Shown here one piece after another: positions 1 through 10,800 of a stretch of 64,000 nt of DNA. Numbering within the stretch: position 1 is the stretch's first letter; the number at the start of each line of letters is the position of its first letter. Position numbers and translations under genes: made by a program. The stretch is from Rhyacophila brunnea (lineage: Eukaryota > Arthropoda > Insecta > Trichoptera > Rhyacophilidae), in the NCBI GenBank assembly GCA_022495005.1, contig JAGYXB010000559.1:1054001-1118000 (forward strand), given 5' to 3'. The notes under the pieces are model-generated. The model had not been told where the DNA came from. It made no database searches and saw only the letters and a list, made by a program, of their open reading frames with translations.

Positions 1-1
1 T

Positions 2-184
2 TTCCAGTTCTCAAGTAAACCCTTCTTCCTGGCGGTGCAATCCTGCGTGGGTCTTGGCCTCCTCCTATTGTATAACTATATAGCATTTAGCCAATCTAGG
101 CGAATGCTTAAATATAATTTGGTTTGGTCAGTTATATATTTCTTTACTACGGTTATTTTTGAGTATTGTAACGAGACAATATAA
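2..184 (+). other. Open frame at left edge, possible exon or gene remnant
   Basis: Frame 2 stays open from the window edge to a TAA at 182-184, about 60 codons, and has no in-window start codon. The translation is hydrophobic, with a leucine-rich stretch (LGLLLLYNYIAF) and a second hydrophobic stretch (VWSVIYFFTTVIF). The first 60 bases are clearly GC-richer than what follows. A TTTCCAG at 1-7 could be a splice acceptor. I do not recognise the protein family. It could be the end of a membrane-protein exon that starts to the left, or chance. Confidence 0.2.
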
Positions 185-799
185 ATGCAAGTTTTTCTTG
201 AATTGACGGTTTTAAAATAGAGATTTTTTTGTTAATTCTACGATAATTGATTAACAAAAGCCTTATAATGGAGTTATACCATGTAAATGCTTGTTTAATT
301 AGCTAAAGATGTTGGTATTCTATTTCGAGTCGTCTAGTCACAAAATCTGCTTGGGCCATTTTTCTACTTAAAATGTATAAATATCACAAAAAACACTTAT
401 ATGTATAAGATTTCACTTCATATCCAATATATCAATATTTATTTTGTTTTCTCAAAAATTTTACCGGTATAAAACGGTGATGATAAATACCCCAAATCGA
501 AAGGGGGTTTTAAAATTATACATAGCGGGTTTTGCGAAATTTCCACATCGGATTTGTGACTAGATAGGTACTACAATAAATGTCTTGTGTATAGTGAATT
601 AATTAACCAACTCGCACCATAGCATTTTATCAAAAACTGAATCTCGCAAGTATTTGTTTATTCAAAATCACCTCTGACCCCCTGTGATTATCATAAACTG
701 AGGTAGTTATTTACCTTAAGTTAACCGGGGTTACGTCAGAGGGCACAATTGTCTTAGGACCTAGAACCGGGATTATTATTGTTGGCAAGTGATACTTGT
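185..799. other. AT-rich non-coding stretch
   Basis: No open frame of note, no repeat copy matched elsewhere in the window and no RNA-like fold were recognised here. Confidence 0.5.
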
Positions 800-1110
800 G
801 TTGGCTTGTTGTACGCGGAACGGGCCGTTCTCGCCTTGTTCGGAGTTCATTATCTCCATGGGAAAATGTCGAGTGCTTTGTGTGTGTCTAATGTGCTTTC
901 GTCTCTTTGTTTCAGGTAAGACCTTTCGGCGCGGCGGACAACAAAGGGGGGTTTCCGGAAATGGAAGTGCAGTGGTAAAGTGAAATTTCATGCTCGGCTT
1001 AAAACGGAACGCCGCCGACTGCGACTTCGCCTTACTTCACTGCCAATGTGGAAAACTTGGCCCGATAACCAGGGATGGGTTTCTCCATACTGATCGTGGT
1101 TCTTTGTCTG
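800..1110. other. GC-richer island around a splice-like junction
   Basis: GC content rises visibly compared with both flanks (for example GGCGCGGCGGACAAC near 928 and GCCGCCGACTGCGACTTCG near 1010). Short frames exist on both strands, but none resembles a known protein. The block surrounds the CAG|GTAAG junction at 915/916. It may be a conserved regulatory block or a small exon. Confidence 0.3.
888..921 (+). other. Candidate recursive splice site (CAG|GTAAG)
   Basis: A branch-point-like CTAAT (888-892) precedes a pyrimidine-rich run (TTTCGTCTCTTTGTTT), which leads into CAG directly followed by GTAAGA; the junction is 915/916. This fuses a good 3' splice site to a good 5' splice site with no exon between them. 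That is the hallmark of ratchet points in large insect introns, known from Drosophila genes such as Ubx. It could also be an ordinary donor or acceptor, or chance. A similar junction occurs at 32434/32435 on the same strand. Confidence 0.4.
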
Positions 1111-1721
1111 TTGCTCTGCATGTTATTAATTATTATAATGGGACTTTATTAATAATTGCGTGTTCTTTGTGTTTGCGGTTTATTGTTTATTTATTCTATG
1201 ATACTAATTACGCTTGTAATTATTAGTAGTATTAGTCATTTGAATACATTGTTTAAATCCAATTTTATGTATCTTCTTTAAAACTCTTGATAACATTTAT
1301 AACTTGGTATCCAGGGCACGTGTTTCGCTCACGTGGCGATGGAAACTCTGCCCTTATTGTTAGTTATTGACTCGTGTGTCCCAGAATAAATAAATCAGAA
1401 TTTGAAAATATAGTGAATTCGAATCAAGTGTGTACCGAAATTTACGTTTCGGTTTGCTTATGTAAAAATCGAAAATTATGAAATTAAACAACAGAATTCA
1501 TACATTAATAAACACATCTACGTTTGGTGTGATTCGATGAATAATGAATGCATTTACGCTTCAAAACGGAGTAATCAAAGCGGAGTTAATTGTTGTGCGT
1601 TGTTTTATCTTAACCTTGGAACATTTTCATATATCTAAATGAAACTATAGTAAATTGGTACCATAGTCGATAAACTGTGTGTTTCGTCAATATTGGTACA
1701 GTAATTTTTGGGTTTTCGTGT
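1111..1721. other. AT-rich non-coding stretch
   Basis: No gene or repeat was recognised. Confidence 0.45.
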
Positions 1722-1873
1722 TATTTTTTTCAATATGTGATTGGTGTCAGGATCTTATATGTTGAGCAAGTGGCGTGGCCAATACTCATTTCTCATCAAA
1801 ACAAAAATCTGTTTATTACAACATCCATTCTTTGGAAGTCAATAGTGATCCTCTTAGGATCGAACATGGTTGA
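1722..1873 (+). mobile_element. 5'-truncated tRNA-derived SINE (family S1)
   Basis: The order of short blocks matches the body of the full SINE copies at 27448 and 41227: TTTTTTCAATATGTGA, GTTGAGCAAGTGGC, CATTTCTCATCAAAAC, then GATCCTCTTAGGATCGAAC and ATGGTTGAG. The tRNA-like head with the A and B boxes is missing, and the sequence has drifted, so this is an old, truncated copy. The short frame that overlaps it (1677-1877) is SINE sequence, not a gene. Confidence 0.65.
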
Positions 1874-1904
1874 GTAATGTAAATTTTAGAATTATTAGTA
1901 TTGA

Positions 1905-1931
1905 GTGGTTTTTTATTACCTATAGGTAAGG
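1905..1931 (+). other. Weak fused splice consensus (TAG|GTAAGG)
   Basis: GGTTTTTTATTACCTATAG is directly followed by GTAAGG, junction 1925/1926. The donor half is good, but the acceptor has a broken pyrimidine tract. TAGGTA words are common in this window for other reasons, so chance is likely. Confidence 0.15.
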
Positions 1932-3540
1932 TGAGTGTTTAAAAATAGTAATAAAAAATAATGTAGAATGTGTAATTTGAATCGATCAAATCTGGAAGGT
2001 AAAAAATACGTTTGTCACTATATTATGTTGAATGCGTAGTAAGTAAGTATTTAAATACGTTGTCCATGGATTCTAAAAGTATTATACACAGAATTGTTTA
2101 CTTTAGTGTTGATTTTTTACGATTATGCGACATTGAGAGATTTTGGTATGTTGATTATATTACGTATATATAGGTATCCATTAAATTATAAGTACTATCC
2201 ATGTAAAAAAGTTTTACGGCTTCTAAATTTGTATATCAGACCAGTGATAATATTTCGTGTAAAATAGTATTTTTTATGATTCGTCTCTTAATTTACGACT
2301 GGCTTATCTCGTTGCGACATTTACATGTTTAATGCTACATCCGCGAGAGAGAGACCCCCTGGATTTTAGCGGAGCCTGTTTATTTGTATACAAAAATTTA
2401 ACGTATCAAATTATTACGTGGATAGTAAAACATAAAATCCCATAAATGTCGCCCGTACGAAGACGCATTGATTCGGTCGGCCGGCGTTAAAAGATTAACG
2501 TGCGTGTTTTTATTGCTTGTTTGATGTGAAATTTACATAGTAATTTTGTTCGTACCACTGCAAGATTCGTCTCCCAAAGTAATAAAATGACGTCATTACG
2601 TCCCTGTCATTTGGTGTATCACGTGTTCCATTGAAATAATCCGAACCCTGGTTGATCGAATAACTATATAGTTTAGGCGTCTTTGCACTTGCTAATAGTT
2701 TTAATTAATAATTTTATTGAATACTATGAATACGCAAAATTTAATATTTCAACATTTTGAATTTAATATTGATATCATGAAGGTTCAAACAGCTTAAGGT
2801 TAAATGTGAGAATTATAAGATTGTCGTCCTGGAGCCATCACCATCTATGAACCAATGATGGTAATGTACTTTTTTTAATTGGCTCTACAATTATTAGATA
2901 CATGTTGATCTTGGCCGCCTCACATAGAAGTTTCTTAACATTTTTTTTGAGGGACCCTCGTTTGCCTCGATTTAATTAATAGAACAATATCGTTGTCAAA
3001 AATATTACAGATGCATAGTTGTTAGTAATATCTGAATTGGTAGTAACTACTTGCTTCTTCAGTAGCTTAATTAATTGGTAAATGACTCGCCCGGCATGCG
3101 ATATAATAATAATAAGTGTTTTTTGTATCTCACATGGTCCATAATTATTGGAAGGATTTTCTAATATGTTTCTGCAGCTGCAACTGATTGTAATATATTA
3201 TGCTTTTTAAAAATCTCAGGTATTTAGGTATTTTTTCATTTTCATATTTCATGCCATGTTGAACGTTAAATAATCTCTAAGAGCCGATTTTTCGTACCGA
3301 TACCTACAGATAGATGGCAATTAAAAACGATCATTATACCTACTCAAGAGCTGGTTCCCGTTTTGAATGCGTTCTATTACGGAACTATTGCGTATTAATT
3401 ATGAACATTGATTTGTGTTTTGTATGACGTTTTTGACTTATTAAAAATTAACGAAATTGATAGACATTTTTACGTCCTAAACTCTCAAGGAACCATCATT
3501 ATTCATTAACAATATTATTATAATGGTTATGTTAACGACT
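1932..3540. other. AT-rich non-coding stretch
   Basis: Nothing recognisable apart from short AT runs. The only GC-richer patch is around 2440-2500 (GTCGCCCGTACGAAGACGC, CGGTCGGCCGGCG), which is too short to interpret. Confidence 0.45.
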
Positions 3541-3544
3541 TGTG

Positions 3545-3740
3545 TAAAAAAACGTTTAACTTGGCGGGCGTGGGAGGGAAGTCCGAGCCGAGTCGTTTTA
3601 CGGCCGAATCCAGTTTCCCATGCTTCGAAGGGTTTAATTAAATTTCGGAGTTTTAAACGATCTAGTAGTCTCAAGGTGAAACCTCGACGCACGCCCTGCG
3701 GCCACAGACGTTTGAAACGATTCATCCACGATCGTCGAAC
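3545..3740. other. GC-richer island with overlapping open frames
   Basis: The block stands out from AT-rich flanks (GGCGGGCGTGGGAGGGAAG near 3561, CGACGCACGCCCTGCGGCC near 3686). Frames of 73-92 codons are open on both strands at once (3523-3744 +, 3477-3725 -, 3634-3912 -). That is expected when stop codons are rare in GC-rich DNA and does not by itself show coding. No protein family was recognised. Candidate conserved element or exon. Confidence 0.25.
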
Positions 3741-3936
3741 CTAAGGCTAATAAAATTATCAACAACTGTGTTGGATTTCCTGATTTGTTGGCTCCTAAGC
3801 ATAGTAATATATTTGCAATGACATTATTAATGGACGACGCACTCTGTACAGTAGCTAGCAAGTAATTTCGCCCATAGTGACATTCGCACGTGCATAGGTA
3901 GACGTCACGCAATATCCATTATGCGATATCACGCAT

Positions 3937-4133
3937 CGGGAATTTATAGCAATATCACCTTTATTGTAACGGCGTTAGAACAGTGTTTCTAGTATCAATG
4001 TTCGTTTGAGCGAACATGTTCGAACCGAACCATTCGGCAGACCCGACAAAAAGTTTCGGGAATTTATAGCAATATCACCTTTATTGTAATGGCGTTAGAA
4101 CAGATTATGCCATTCGGCAGACCCGACAAATAA
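3937..4133. repeat. Two-unit tandem duplication, 120-bp period
   Basis: CGGGAATTTATAGCAATATC starts at 3937 and again at 4057, exactly 120 bp apart. The similarity continues through ...CCTTTATTGTAA(C/T)GGCGTTAGAACAG. The block CCATTCGGCAGACCCGACAA occurs at 4030 and 4110. The second unit therefore lacks about 40 internal bases that the first has (the part containing TGTTCGTTTGAGCGAACATG, itself a small inverted repeat). A local duplication followed by a deletion explains this. Confidence 0.8.
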
Positions 4134-4330
4134 AGTGAGTGTCATTTTTTTCTCCAGATGCTCCGCCCATATTAATGTCATTGTGTATTTGTGATAAACA
4201 TTTTTTCGCAAATCTACTTCTGGCAAATCTACTACTGTTCATAATATCTGCTTTTTGATGGATTATAGGTACTACCGTATTATAATACAATGGCAATCCT
4301 ATCAGTACATTATCGATATTTAGGTTCTTA

Positions 4331-4551
4331 TGCCGGGTACTCATTAGCGAGCCGTAACTGTAATCGTTCCAGATACTGTAACCACCTACTGATCAGACAC
4401 AGGATATCTCCGATACAGGATTTCACCGACTGATGATGATGCTAGGTGCGAAATAATGATTTATTAGGCTCGCGAACTAATTATTTGGCGTCCATACTGA
4501 TTACTGTATCTGCAACTGTCACAGTTACGGCACGCTAGTGAGTACCCGGCA
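4331..4551. mobile_element. MITE with ~31-bp terminal inverted repeats
   Basis: The left end TGCCGGGTACTCATTAGCGA (continuing GCCGTAACTGT) is matched in reverse complement by the right end TGCCGGGTACTCACTAGCGT (continuing GCCGTAACTGT), with only a few mismatches over about 31 bases. The element is 221 bp long and has no open frame. I could not define a convincing target duplication. The size and structure fit a non-autonomous DNA transposon; the superfamily is not determined. Confidence 0.75.
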
Positions 4552-6120
4552 GTATACGTGATAGATATTTTAATTTACTTCTTCTTCAAACAGTTATAAT
4601 CGTCGTATTGTGAGTATCTTCTTTGTCGGGTGATTTCATGAATACGGATAGTGACCCAGGTGATTTGGCCTTGTCCTCGACTTTGCTTCATCCCGATTCC
4701 CTTATTCCATTATAATTAATAGCCTTGTTTATATTAGAACTACGTTTGACATAGCGCTTTAGACGGGACTCATCATGTAGACGTTAGAGAAGATCAGAAT
4801 CGTTGGTAGTAGATAGTCATGTGGAGAATCGATCCAACTGACATCTTATGCTATAAAATAGAGGGAAGGAGAAGGGTTAGCGTTGTCATTATTTTCTTAT
4901 TACAATGTAAGCATGTTTGTCTAAATAGTGTAGTGTAAGTTACTTGTCGATATTAGTCATGTTGTTCATGATGGATGCGTCTATCAAATCTTTGACAAAA
5001 TGTTCTATCAAATCTTTTATAGCATTGCTTTTAAGCGCATTCTTTTATAAAACATGGAAGGTATAGTACACTACCTCAAATGTATGTTTGGTTATACGTT
5101 TATGTTTCCAGTCTTTTTTATATCAAATCGTAGGTACGTAATATAAGGCTGTGTGTTTCAAAGTAGGTATCGGTAACCTTAATCCGCCATTTTGAGATAA
5201 TCGCAAAAACCGTGTAGCTCACTTGAGACTACAAATAAAATATTTTATTTTTACTATTAGTAAACAATTTGAAAAAGCGAATAGAGAAATAAAATGTCAC
5301 TAACGTCATTAAAATTAATGAAAAATCATATTTAAAGTTTGTCGTATAGTATCAAAACTGTCTTTGCAGTCATGATACGGTTTTATTTTCATTAAACGAA
5401 GATATTTCATGAGTAATATACTTATACATACGATAAGTAGGTACTTACATAATCAGTTATCAAGAAAAATAAAAATGTAGGTTACCGACTTAAGTAAGCT
5501 TTATTTATGTGACAAAATTCCTCCAATCGTCCGCCTCACTGTAATAGTAACCAGCTTCGTTCAATTATTATGCTGTAATGTTACGTTACGTTAGTTGCAT
5601 TGTTATGAAGCGGTATTCCGTACAAACTGTGAACATCTAGGTGTAATTTCGTATGTAAATTAATGTTATCGCGAAGTGGCGGTTAAGGCAATGGCAGCAG
5701 GAAGCTTTTGGGAACGCCTCAACTTTCGAAAGTTCGTCTCGCCACTCAGTAATAAGTCAGTGAATTCGATCATGTTTGTTGTGAGTACCTACTCGGTTTC
5801 CCAACACTCGCATTTCGTAAGCCTAGCCCTCTCCGTATGCTTACTTACCTGTGCATTTCGACATTTATCCCTCGCGTGGATATATCATTCACGGTTAATT
5901 AATTATCCGAACGTGCCCATTATTAAATGATCGGTTATTTTCGTTGATGCGGTCGCGGCTATCTTCTTAGATAATTGGATTGATTGCGTTTAACTTTTAA
6001 CTGGGTAGTCACTTTTAACCAACTGTTTAAAAACGTTTTAAAACATTAGTTAAGTGTAATGCGTATTACTCTTCTTCGTTTTCGTCAGGACCTCACGACC
6101 GAGGCTCCGATTCGGCGTAT
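4552..6120. other. Non-coding stretch with possible splice acceptor near 6086
   Basis: Mostly AT-rich. An 84-codon frame at 5676-5930 lies in a slightly GC-richer patch but resembles nothing I know. At 6067-6088 a strong pyrimidine tract (CTCTTCTTCGTTTTCGTCAG) looks like a 3' splice site and is followed by CpG-rich sequence up to 6120. This is weak evidence for an exon. Confidence 0.3.
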
Positions 6121-6834
6121 CCGGAAACTTGTACGTAGTTCGCCGTATCACACTTAACCGTGAAATGTTGTATCGGAAATATCATCGTCATCAGGTTGAA
6201 TCTATCCACTGCTCGATGAAAGCCTCTTCAACCTGCTTCCACTTATCTCGGTCCTGTGCGCTGCGTTGTCACGTACTTCCGCAGAACTTTATCATTTCAT
6301 CGATCCAACTTTGCGGACGTTTTGTACCTCTTGGATACCACTGGATGACTAAATTTGTCCAACGATTGTCTCTTCTTCGAGCTATGTGTCCAGCCCATCT
6401 CCATTTGAGGCTTTTAATGAACTCTATTACATCGCAAACTCTTGTCTGCTTCCGAAATATATGGCCGTATGTTAAAGACCGTCTAACCTCTTTGGGTCGT
6501 ATAGTACTGACATAAAATAAATTCATGTATAAATAAAACACGGTTGTTGTCGGTTTACACTTTACAGGAAGCCAGCAACAAACAAATTTTGGAAATATCC
6601 GATCTACTGGATCATTTGTTAGGTCAGGTTAAGTTACTTTAGATTGGGTTAACTTAGGTTAGGTTTTCATTCCTGAATTTTGCCGAATTCAGCTATGAAA
6701 ATTGAATTAATGGTAATATTGAATCTAATAAAATAAATTGGAGACCATATAGTATACGGTCATCTCTTACCGATAAGAAAACTCACGGCGAACTGTGCCA
6801 CGGTGAAATATTTTACGTACAATTTACATGCAAC
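6121..6834. mobile_element. Fold-back MITE copy A, split by an RTE insertion
   Basis: This copy matches the element at 8581-8993 from CCGGAAACTT at the left to TTTACGTACAATTTACATGC at the right, over about 430 bp once the RTE insert (about 6183-6451) is removed. The two halves are degenerate inverted repeats of each other: AGTTCGCCGT...ATCGGAAAT at the left pairs with the reverse complement of TACCGAT...ACGGCGAACTGTG at the right. No open frame belongs to the MITE itself. Copy B has no insert at the equivalent site, so B is the empty-site control. Confidence 0.75.
6183..6453 (-). pseudogene. RTE-clade non-LTR retrotransposon 3' tail, reverse transcriptase C-terminus
   Basis: Read on the minus strand, the fragment gives a classic RTE tail: RKQTRVCDVIEF, then LKWRWAGHIARR, DNRW, PRG, WIDEM, then AQDRDKWKQVEEAFIEQW, then a stop and the residual ATGATGACGATGAT repeat at the 3' end. 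One in-frame TGA interrupts it just before QRSAQDRD. This family of endonuclease-reverse transcriptases is abundant in Lepidoptera, and its members end in (GATGAT)n. The flanking GAAATAT at 6176-6182 and 6454-6460 is the probable target duplication. It is a 5'-truncated dead insertion and encodes no function. Confidence 0.85.
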
Positions 6835-7185
6835 CCCGATTCGGATGGTTTGACTAATTACGAGCCTTCGGTTTTGTGGTTCACGGGAAATTTACCGTGC
6901 GATAGATTTTAATTCCAGGATTTTTAACCGTGTTTCTTTACTTTATGATTTATGTGTTATTTAGGAATTATTACTATGCAAGTACTGTAAGCTAGAATTA
7001 ATCATTATAAATGTGACTTTTTTCTTTTGTGATGTCAGCAATTATTTATTTTCTTCGATTTAGGTACCTGTTTGATACTCTTGCGAATCTAACCGCACGT
7101 GCAATTATTGTACACGACTAGCATGGCTCTGTTGTTTTGAGTGCACTCGTCTAAATACGGCTCTTGTGACTTTTGCAAACTTTGA
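6835..7185. other. Non-coding stretch
   Basis: No gene or repeat was recognised between the fold-back MITE and the hAT MITE. Confidence 0.4.
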
Positions 7186-7193
7186 CTCTATCG

Positions 7194-7500
7194 CAGTGGT
7201 TCTTAACCTTTTTGAAGTCACGGTGCACTTTTGATCATAGGAAAAAATTGCGGTGTACCAAAATCAAACGGTCAGAAAACAAAGAAAATATGCGTACCTA
7301 CATAACTTTTATTACAAATTACACATATTAAAAAATTAAACAGATCGATTCGGCAAAATCTGAATCACATTAGAACTTTCGCTTTCATAATTTAGCAAAG
7401 GACTTTCTGGTTTTCACTATTTCGCGGATCTTTCTGTTTTTATCATTATTTTCGCGGTGCACTTACAACAAGCTAGCGGTGCACTCGTTAAATTCCACTG
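7194..7500. mobile_element. hAT-type MITE with 8-bp target duplication
   Basis: The left end is CAGTGGTTCTTAACCTTTTT and the right end reads in reverse complement CAGTGGAATTTAACGAGTGC. Inside, both ends carry CGGTGCACTT blocks (CACGGTGCACTTTTGATC at the left, CGCGGTGCACTTACAAC at the right). The element is flanked by CTCTATCG (7186-7193) and CTCTATCT (7501-7508), an 8-bp duplication with one mismatch, as hAT transposases produce. It is 307 bp long with no coding capacity, so it is non-autonomous. Confidence 0.85.
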
Positions 7501-7508
7501 CTCTATCT

Positions 7509-8580
7509 AATAGGTACGACGAGTTTTCCCAAGTGGCCATCCTGCTGGCTAAGCTGCTAAAAACCTAAACGCAGGCTAACCGAGGAAAGAATGTCGATAA
7601 TAGAGATATTTACAAAATAAATATTATACAAAATTGTTTATCTCAGCGGTATACCATTTTTTTTTTTAATTTGGCGTTCAATAGATATTTTCGGATTTAT
7701 GCTAAATAATATTTTTAACAGACTGTCGTAAGTTTGTAAGAAAATTAATAGATTTTTTTTCTTCACAGTGTTTAGACTTCATTCATCTAAGGTTTTTTTT
7801 TAAATTTTTAGTAATTTAATCGATTAAATCGTTTTATGGATTCTCAACTCGATTCTCAAGTGCTTCATAATATTATTTTCCTCCACTACGCGCACAAATC
7901 ATTCACAGATGTAATCTATGACTGACTCGTAAGAGTGATTCAGTTAATTTTCATTAATACGCTTCGTAATGAATGTTGAAAGTTGTCATAAATCGTAGCT
8001 GCACTTTCATACGTACACAACGCGTGCGAACTTCGCGCCTTTGTATGCTTCGGGGTTGAGTGACGTGAGCTGGCAGCTTACGATATTTTTCGTCTTTATC
8101 TCTACCATAATAAGTCTCTTTGACACCTTACTTGACAGGGGATTTAATTTGCTTCGCAGGTAAAAAGTGTGCACGTGAGAATTCGACACGCGGCTTGCGA
8201 AATATGCACTAATGCTAATCGCACTTCCCAAAGTGCATGTTAGTCTTAATAAGCCAGTTGTGTTATTTTATTAATTTATTTTTGTCTGGCTTTTGGTCGC
8301 ACATAATATATTACGGTCTTTAATTATTATTCATGTTTGCAAGCTTAATCCTCTCCTAATGACATATCGATAGTTTTGTCTTAGTGAAGATTATCGTGTT
8401 GTAAACATCGTGCTCGTCTATGATATGATACGTATTATGCAATATAAACATATTATTATCAACACTTTGTCGGATTGTCAAATCTCGGCACGCGAAACAT
8501 GTTATTATTTACGCGAGCGCGGTCTTTCGGAAATATTTTGATGTGAAAATAAAAACACCATAACCGCACCGCAGTCGTCT
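7509..8580. other. Non-coding stretch
   Basis: AT-rich apart from a modest GC-richer patch near 8015-8220. That patch contains a 74-codon minus-strand frame with no recognisable similarity. Confidence 0.4.
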
Positions 8581-8993
8581 CCGGAAACTTTCACGTATGC
8601 AGTTCGCCGTATCACACTTCATCGTGAAATATTATGTCGGAAATATATGGCCGTATCTTATAGACCGTCCAACCTCTTGGGTCGTATAGTACTAACATAC
8701 AATACATGTTTGAATAAAAAACGGTTCTTGTCGGTTTACACTTTACAGGAAGCCGCAGCAAACATTTTTTAAAAATATCGGTGCTAGATTATTTATTAGG
8801 TTTGGTTAGGTTAGGTTTCATTCTTGAATTCATGAATGTTGCCAAAATCAGCTATGAAAATTGAATTAATGTTCATATTGAATATAATAAAATTGGAGAC
8901 CTTATAGTATACATACGGTCATCTCTTTCCAATAACAAAGCTCACGGCGAACTGTGCCACGGTGAAATGTTTTACGTACAATTTACATGCAAC
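8581..8993. mobile_element. Fold-back MITE copy B (uninterrupted)
   Basis: This is the same family as 6121-6834. It runs from CCGGAAACTTTCACGTATGC to TTTACGTACAATTTACATGC, 413 bp, with the continuous junction GTCGGAAATATATGGCCGTA where copy A carries the RTE insert. Degenerate terminal inverted repeats are visible (CAGTTCGCCGT at the left, CACGGCGAACTGTG at the right). Non-coding. Confidence 0.75.
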
Positions 8994-9001
8994 ATTATGT
9001 A

Positions 9002-9100
9002 CCTACTTGTCAACAGCTACAGTGTACAAGTAGTAGCATGCTACAAGTAGGTACATGCTACAGTATGTACCACTTGTCAAATACTACATACTTAGGATAC
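9002..9100. repeat. Cluster of short imperfect repeats
   Basis: Words such as ACTTGTCAA, CTACAAGTAGGTACATGCTA and GCTACAGT recur in both orientations over about 100 bp (CTACAGTGTACAAGTAG, AGCATGCTACAAGTAGG, ACATGCTACAGTATGTACC). Probably slippage-derived; no element assigned. Confidence 0.4.
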
Positions 9101-9364
9101 AATGCCTCTCCTACAGACTTTTTTCTGTGAATGTTTCTGAAATTGAAAAGATTTAGGTACAGAAAGTATTTACCACGATTTTGTACATGCGAGCGTTATT
9201 CCTCTTTAACCGTTTACGTTTTTAATCATGGGCAGTCCATTAGCTGTCAAATCCCCCTCCCTCACCTCCATATCGTAAAATACATCGCTGGCTATAAAGA
9301 AATCTAAATCCTTTTATTAATTGAGTTAGCATTTACTTGGTAGAATTCCATTTTACACATATAT

Positions 9365-9682
9365 ATGTACATATGTATATACACTACATGTAGTCTATGC
9401 TACACTTGTCTATCTGGGAGGCCAATAAAAACTCGTTTCGAAGAACACCTCCGGTCTTTCAGGAATGGTAAAACAGATTCACAGTTTGCTAAACATTTGA
9501 TATCAAATTCGCATAGCATCAGTAATAATATAACGCCGGAATGTTTTCATATATGTAATAAAGGTCTAAAATTAAATTTACTCAACAGTTGGATTAATCG
9601 CGAATTATCCAAAAGTAATCACATAATTAATGAAAATTTGGTAATGCATTCGTCGCAACTATTTTTTAATTACCACTAATTT
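9365..9682 (+). pseudogene. Penelope-like retroelement fragment: GIY-YIG endonuclease C-terminus
   Basis: A 104-codon frame carries the C-terminal GIY-YIG nuclease signature of Penelope-like elements. The degraded YIG region reads CYTCLSGRP (family usual: CYIGQTGR), followed by IKTRFEEHLRSF, DSQFAKHLISNSHSI, HICNKGLKLNLLNSW and INENLVM. The conserved Arg and the EH pair are present; the isoleucine and glycine of YIG are lost, so the nuclease would not work. The reverse transcriptase domain that normally lies upstream is absent, so this is a 5'-truncated copy. The short stretch before about 9392 is probably unrelated sequence in frame. Confidence 0.8.
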
Positions 9683-10529
9683 AAACACACGATTAAGACA
9701 GTTATACTAATAAGATTATAATTGATTAATAATGTCAATAAATAACCAAAGTACTCAAACACTGTAATTTTGATAAATTTAGTTAATTTTGATATCCATT
9801 TAAAAAAAACCCACTTAGGGTTTTCAAAGTATTAATAATATTACAATTAAAATAAGTGTACAAATTCATAATATTGCTGGAACGAAAAAGAAAATGTATT
9901 CTGTCTCTATCTATACACGTATAGTATTTAAGCAAAGGCAAACGGCCTATCTGAATAGTCTTGATAATAGTGTTACAACCGAAATAGCTATCGACAAACC
10001 TTTTTAAAACCTGTAGAATTTAATATTAATTATATTTTCATTTCTTGTAATTCTAAATCCTTATAGGTAGGTACTTGCTACTAATATTAAATTTGGTTCT
10101 TCTGTGTCAAAAGTTTGCCGACCCCTACCTTAAAACAAGAGACTACGGTTGATGGGGAGTGAACCAAACACAGATGTTGCATTAATTATTGCAGCATTAT
10201 TTATTTGTTAATTATTTAAATCATAGTGGATTACAATCTATAAAATTGAATAAATCAATTTGTCTAAATGTCTAAATATTTTTTCAAAGTTTATTAAAAT
10301 GACCTAATGACACTTCCTCGTCTAAATTGCATGATGTTATGAATTTATAAACGGATTAATTAATTATATTTATATTTTATGTCTTCATGAATATGTAATG
10401 TATGAAATCTTCATAACGCTGTTAACTTTTGTAAATGTTGACTACATAATACGAAAAACTCAGAAAAACGTTCGATTGCCATCCGTTGCCATTGTATCTA
10501 CCATAGTCAGTTTAGTTAGCTGTTGATTT
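9683..10529. other. Non-coding stretch with a hAT-like end near 10127
   Basis: AT-rich. At 10107-10127, CAAAAGTTTGCCGACCCCTA reads in reverse complement as TAGGGGTCGGCAAACTTTTG, very like a hAT terminal sequence, but I could not find its partner end. Otherwise nothing was recognised. Confidence 0.3.
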
Positions 10530-10800
10530 GCAAGACAGCGCGCGTTGAAGTCCCTCCTAGATAATTCGCATAATCTCCGTCTCCGCCGAAGAGCTAGGCG
10601 GCCGGCAGAAGGGTTACGGCCGAGGCCTGCAATTTGGTGGGGCTGTCCAGGGCCGAATCGGGCCGCTCGCGAAAGGCTTTCCCACAGTGCTGCCGCGAAC
10701 GGACGGGCGCCGGAGGGCATCGTGATGCGGAAGAATCGCGCTCAATGGTCACCGCGATTGCTATGCTATCCCCGCTGAGCTATTCACACGTCGGATTGGG
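10530..10800. other. Strong GC/CpG-rich island, candidate regulatory block
   Basis: One of the most GC-rich blocks in the window, dense in CpG (GGCGGCCGGCAG near 10600, CGGGCCGCTCGCGAAAGGC near 10661, ACGGACGGGCGCCGGAGGG near 10699). Frames of 63-86 codons are open on both strands simultaneously, which argues for low stop density rather than coding. No protein family was recognised. It could be a promoter, an enhancer or an unrecognised exon. Confidence 0.3.

Noticed and set aside
690..712. let-7-like word TGAGGTAGTTATT
   Set aside because: Only the first nine bases match let-7, and no hairpin partner was found.
6129..6515. 128-codon + strand frame
   Set aside because: It is antisense to the RTE reverse transcriptase tail and part of the surrounding MITE.
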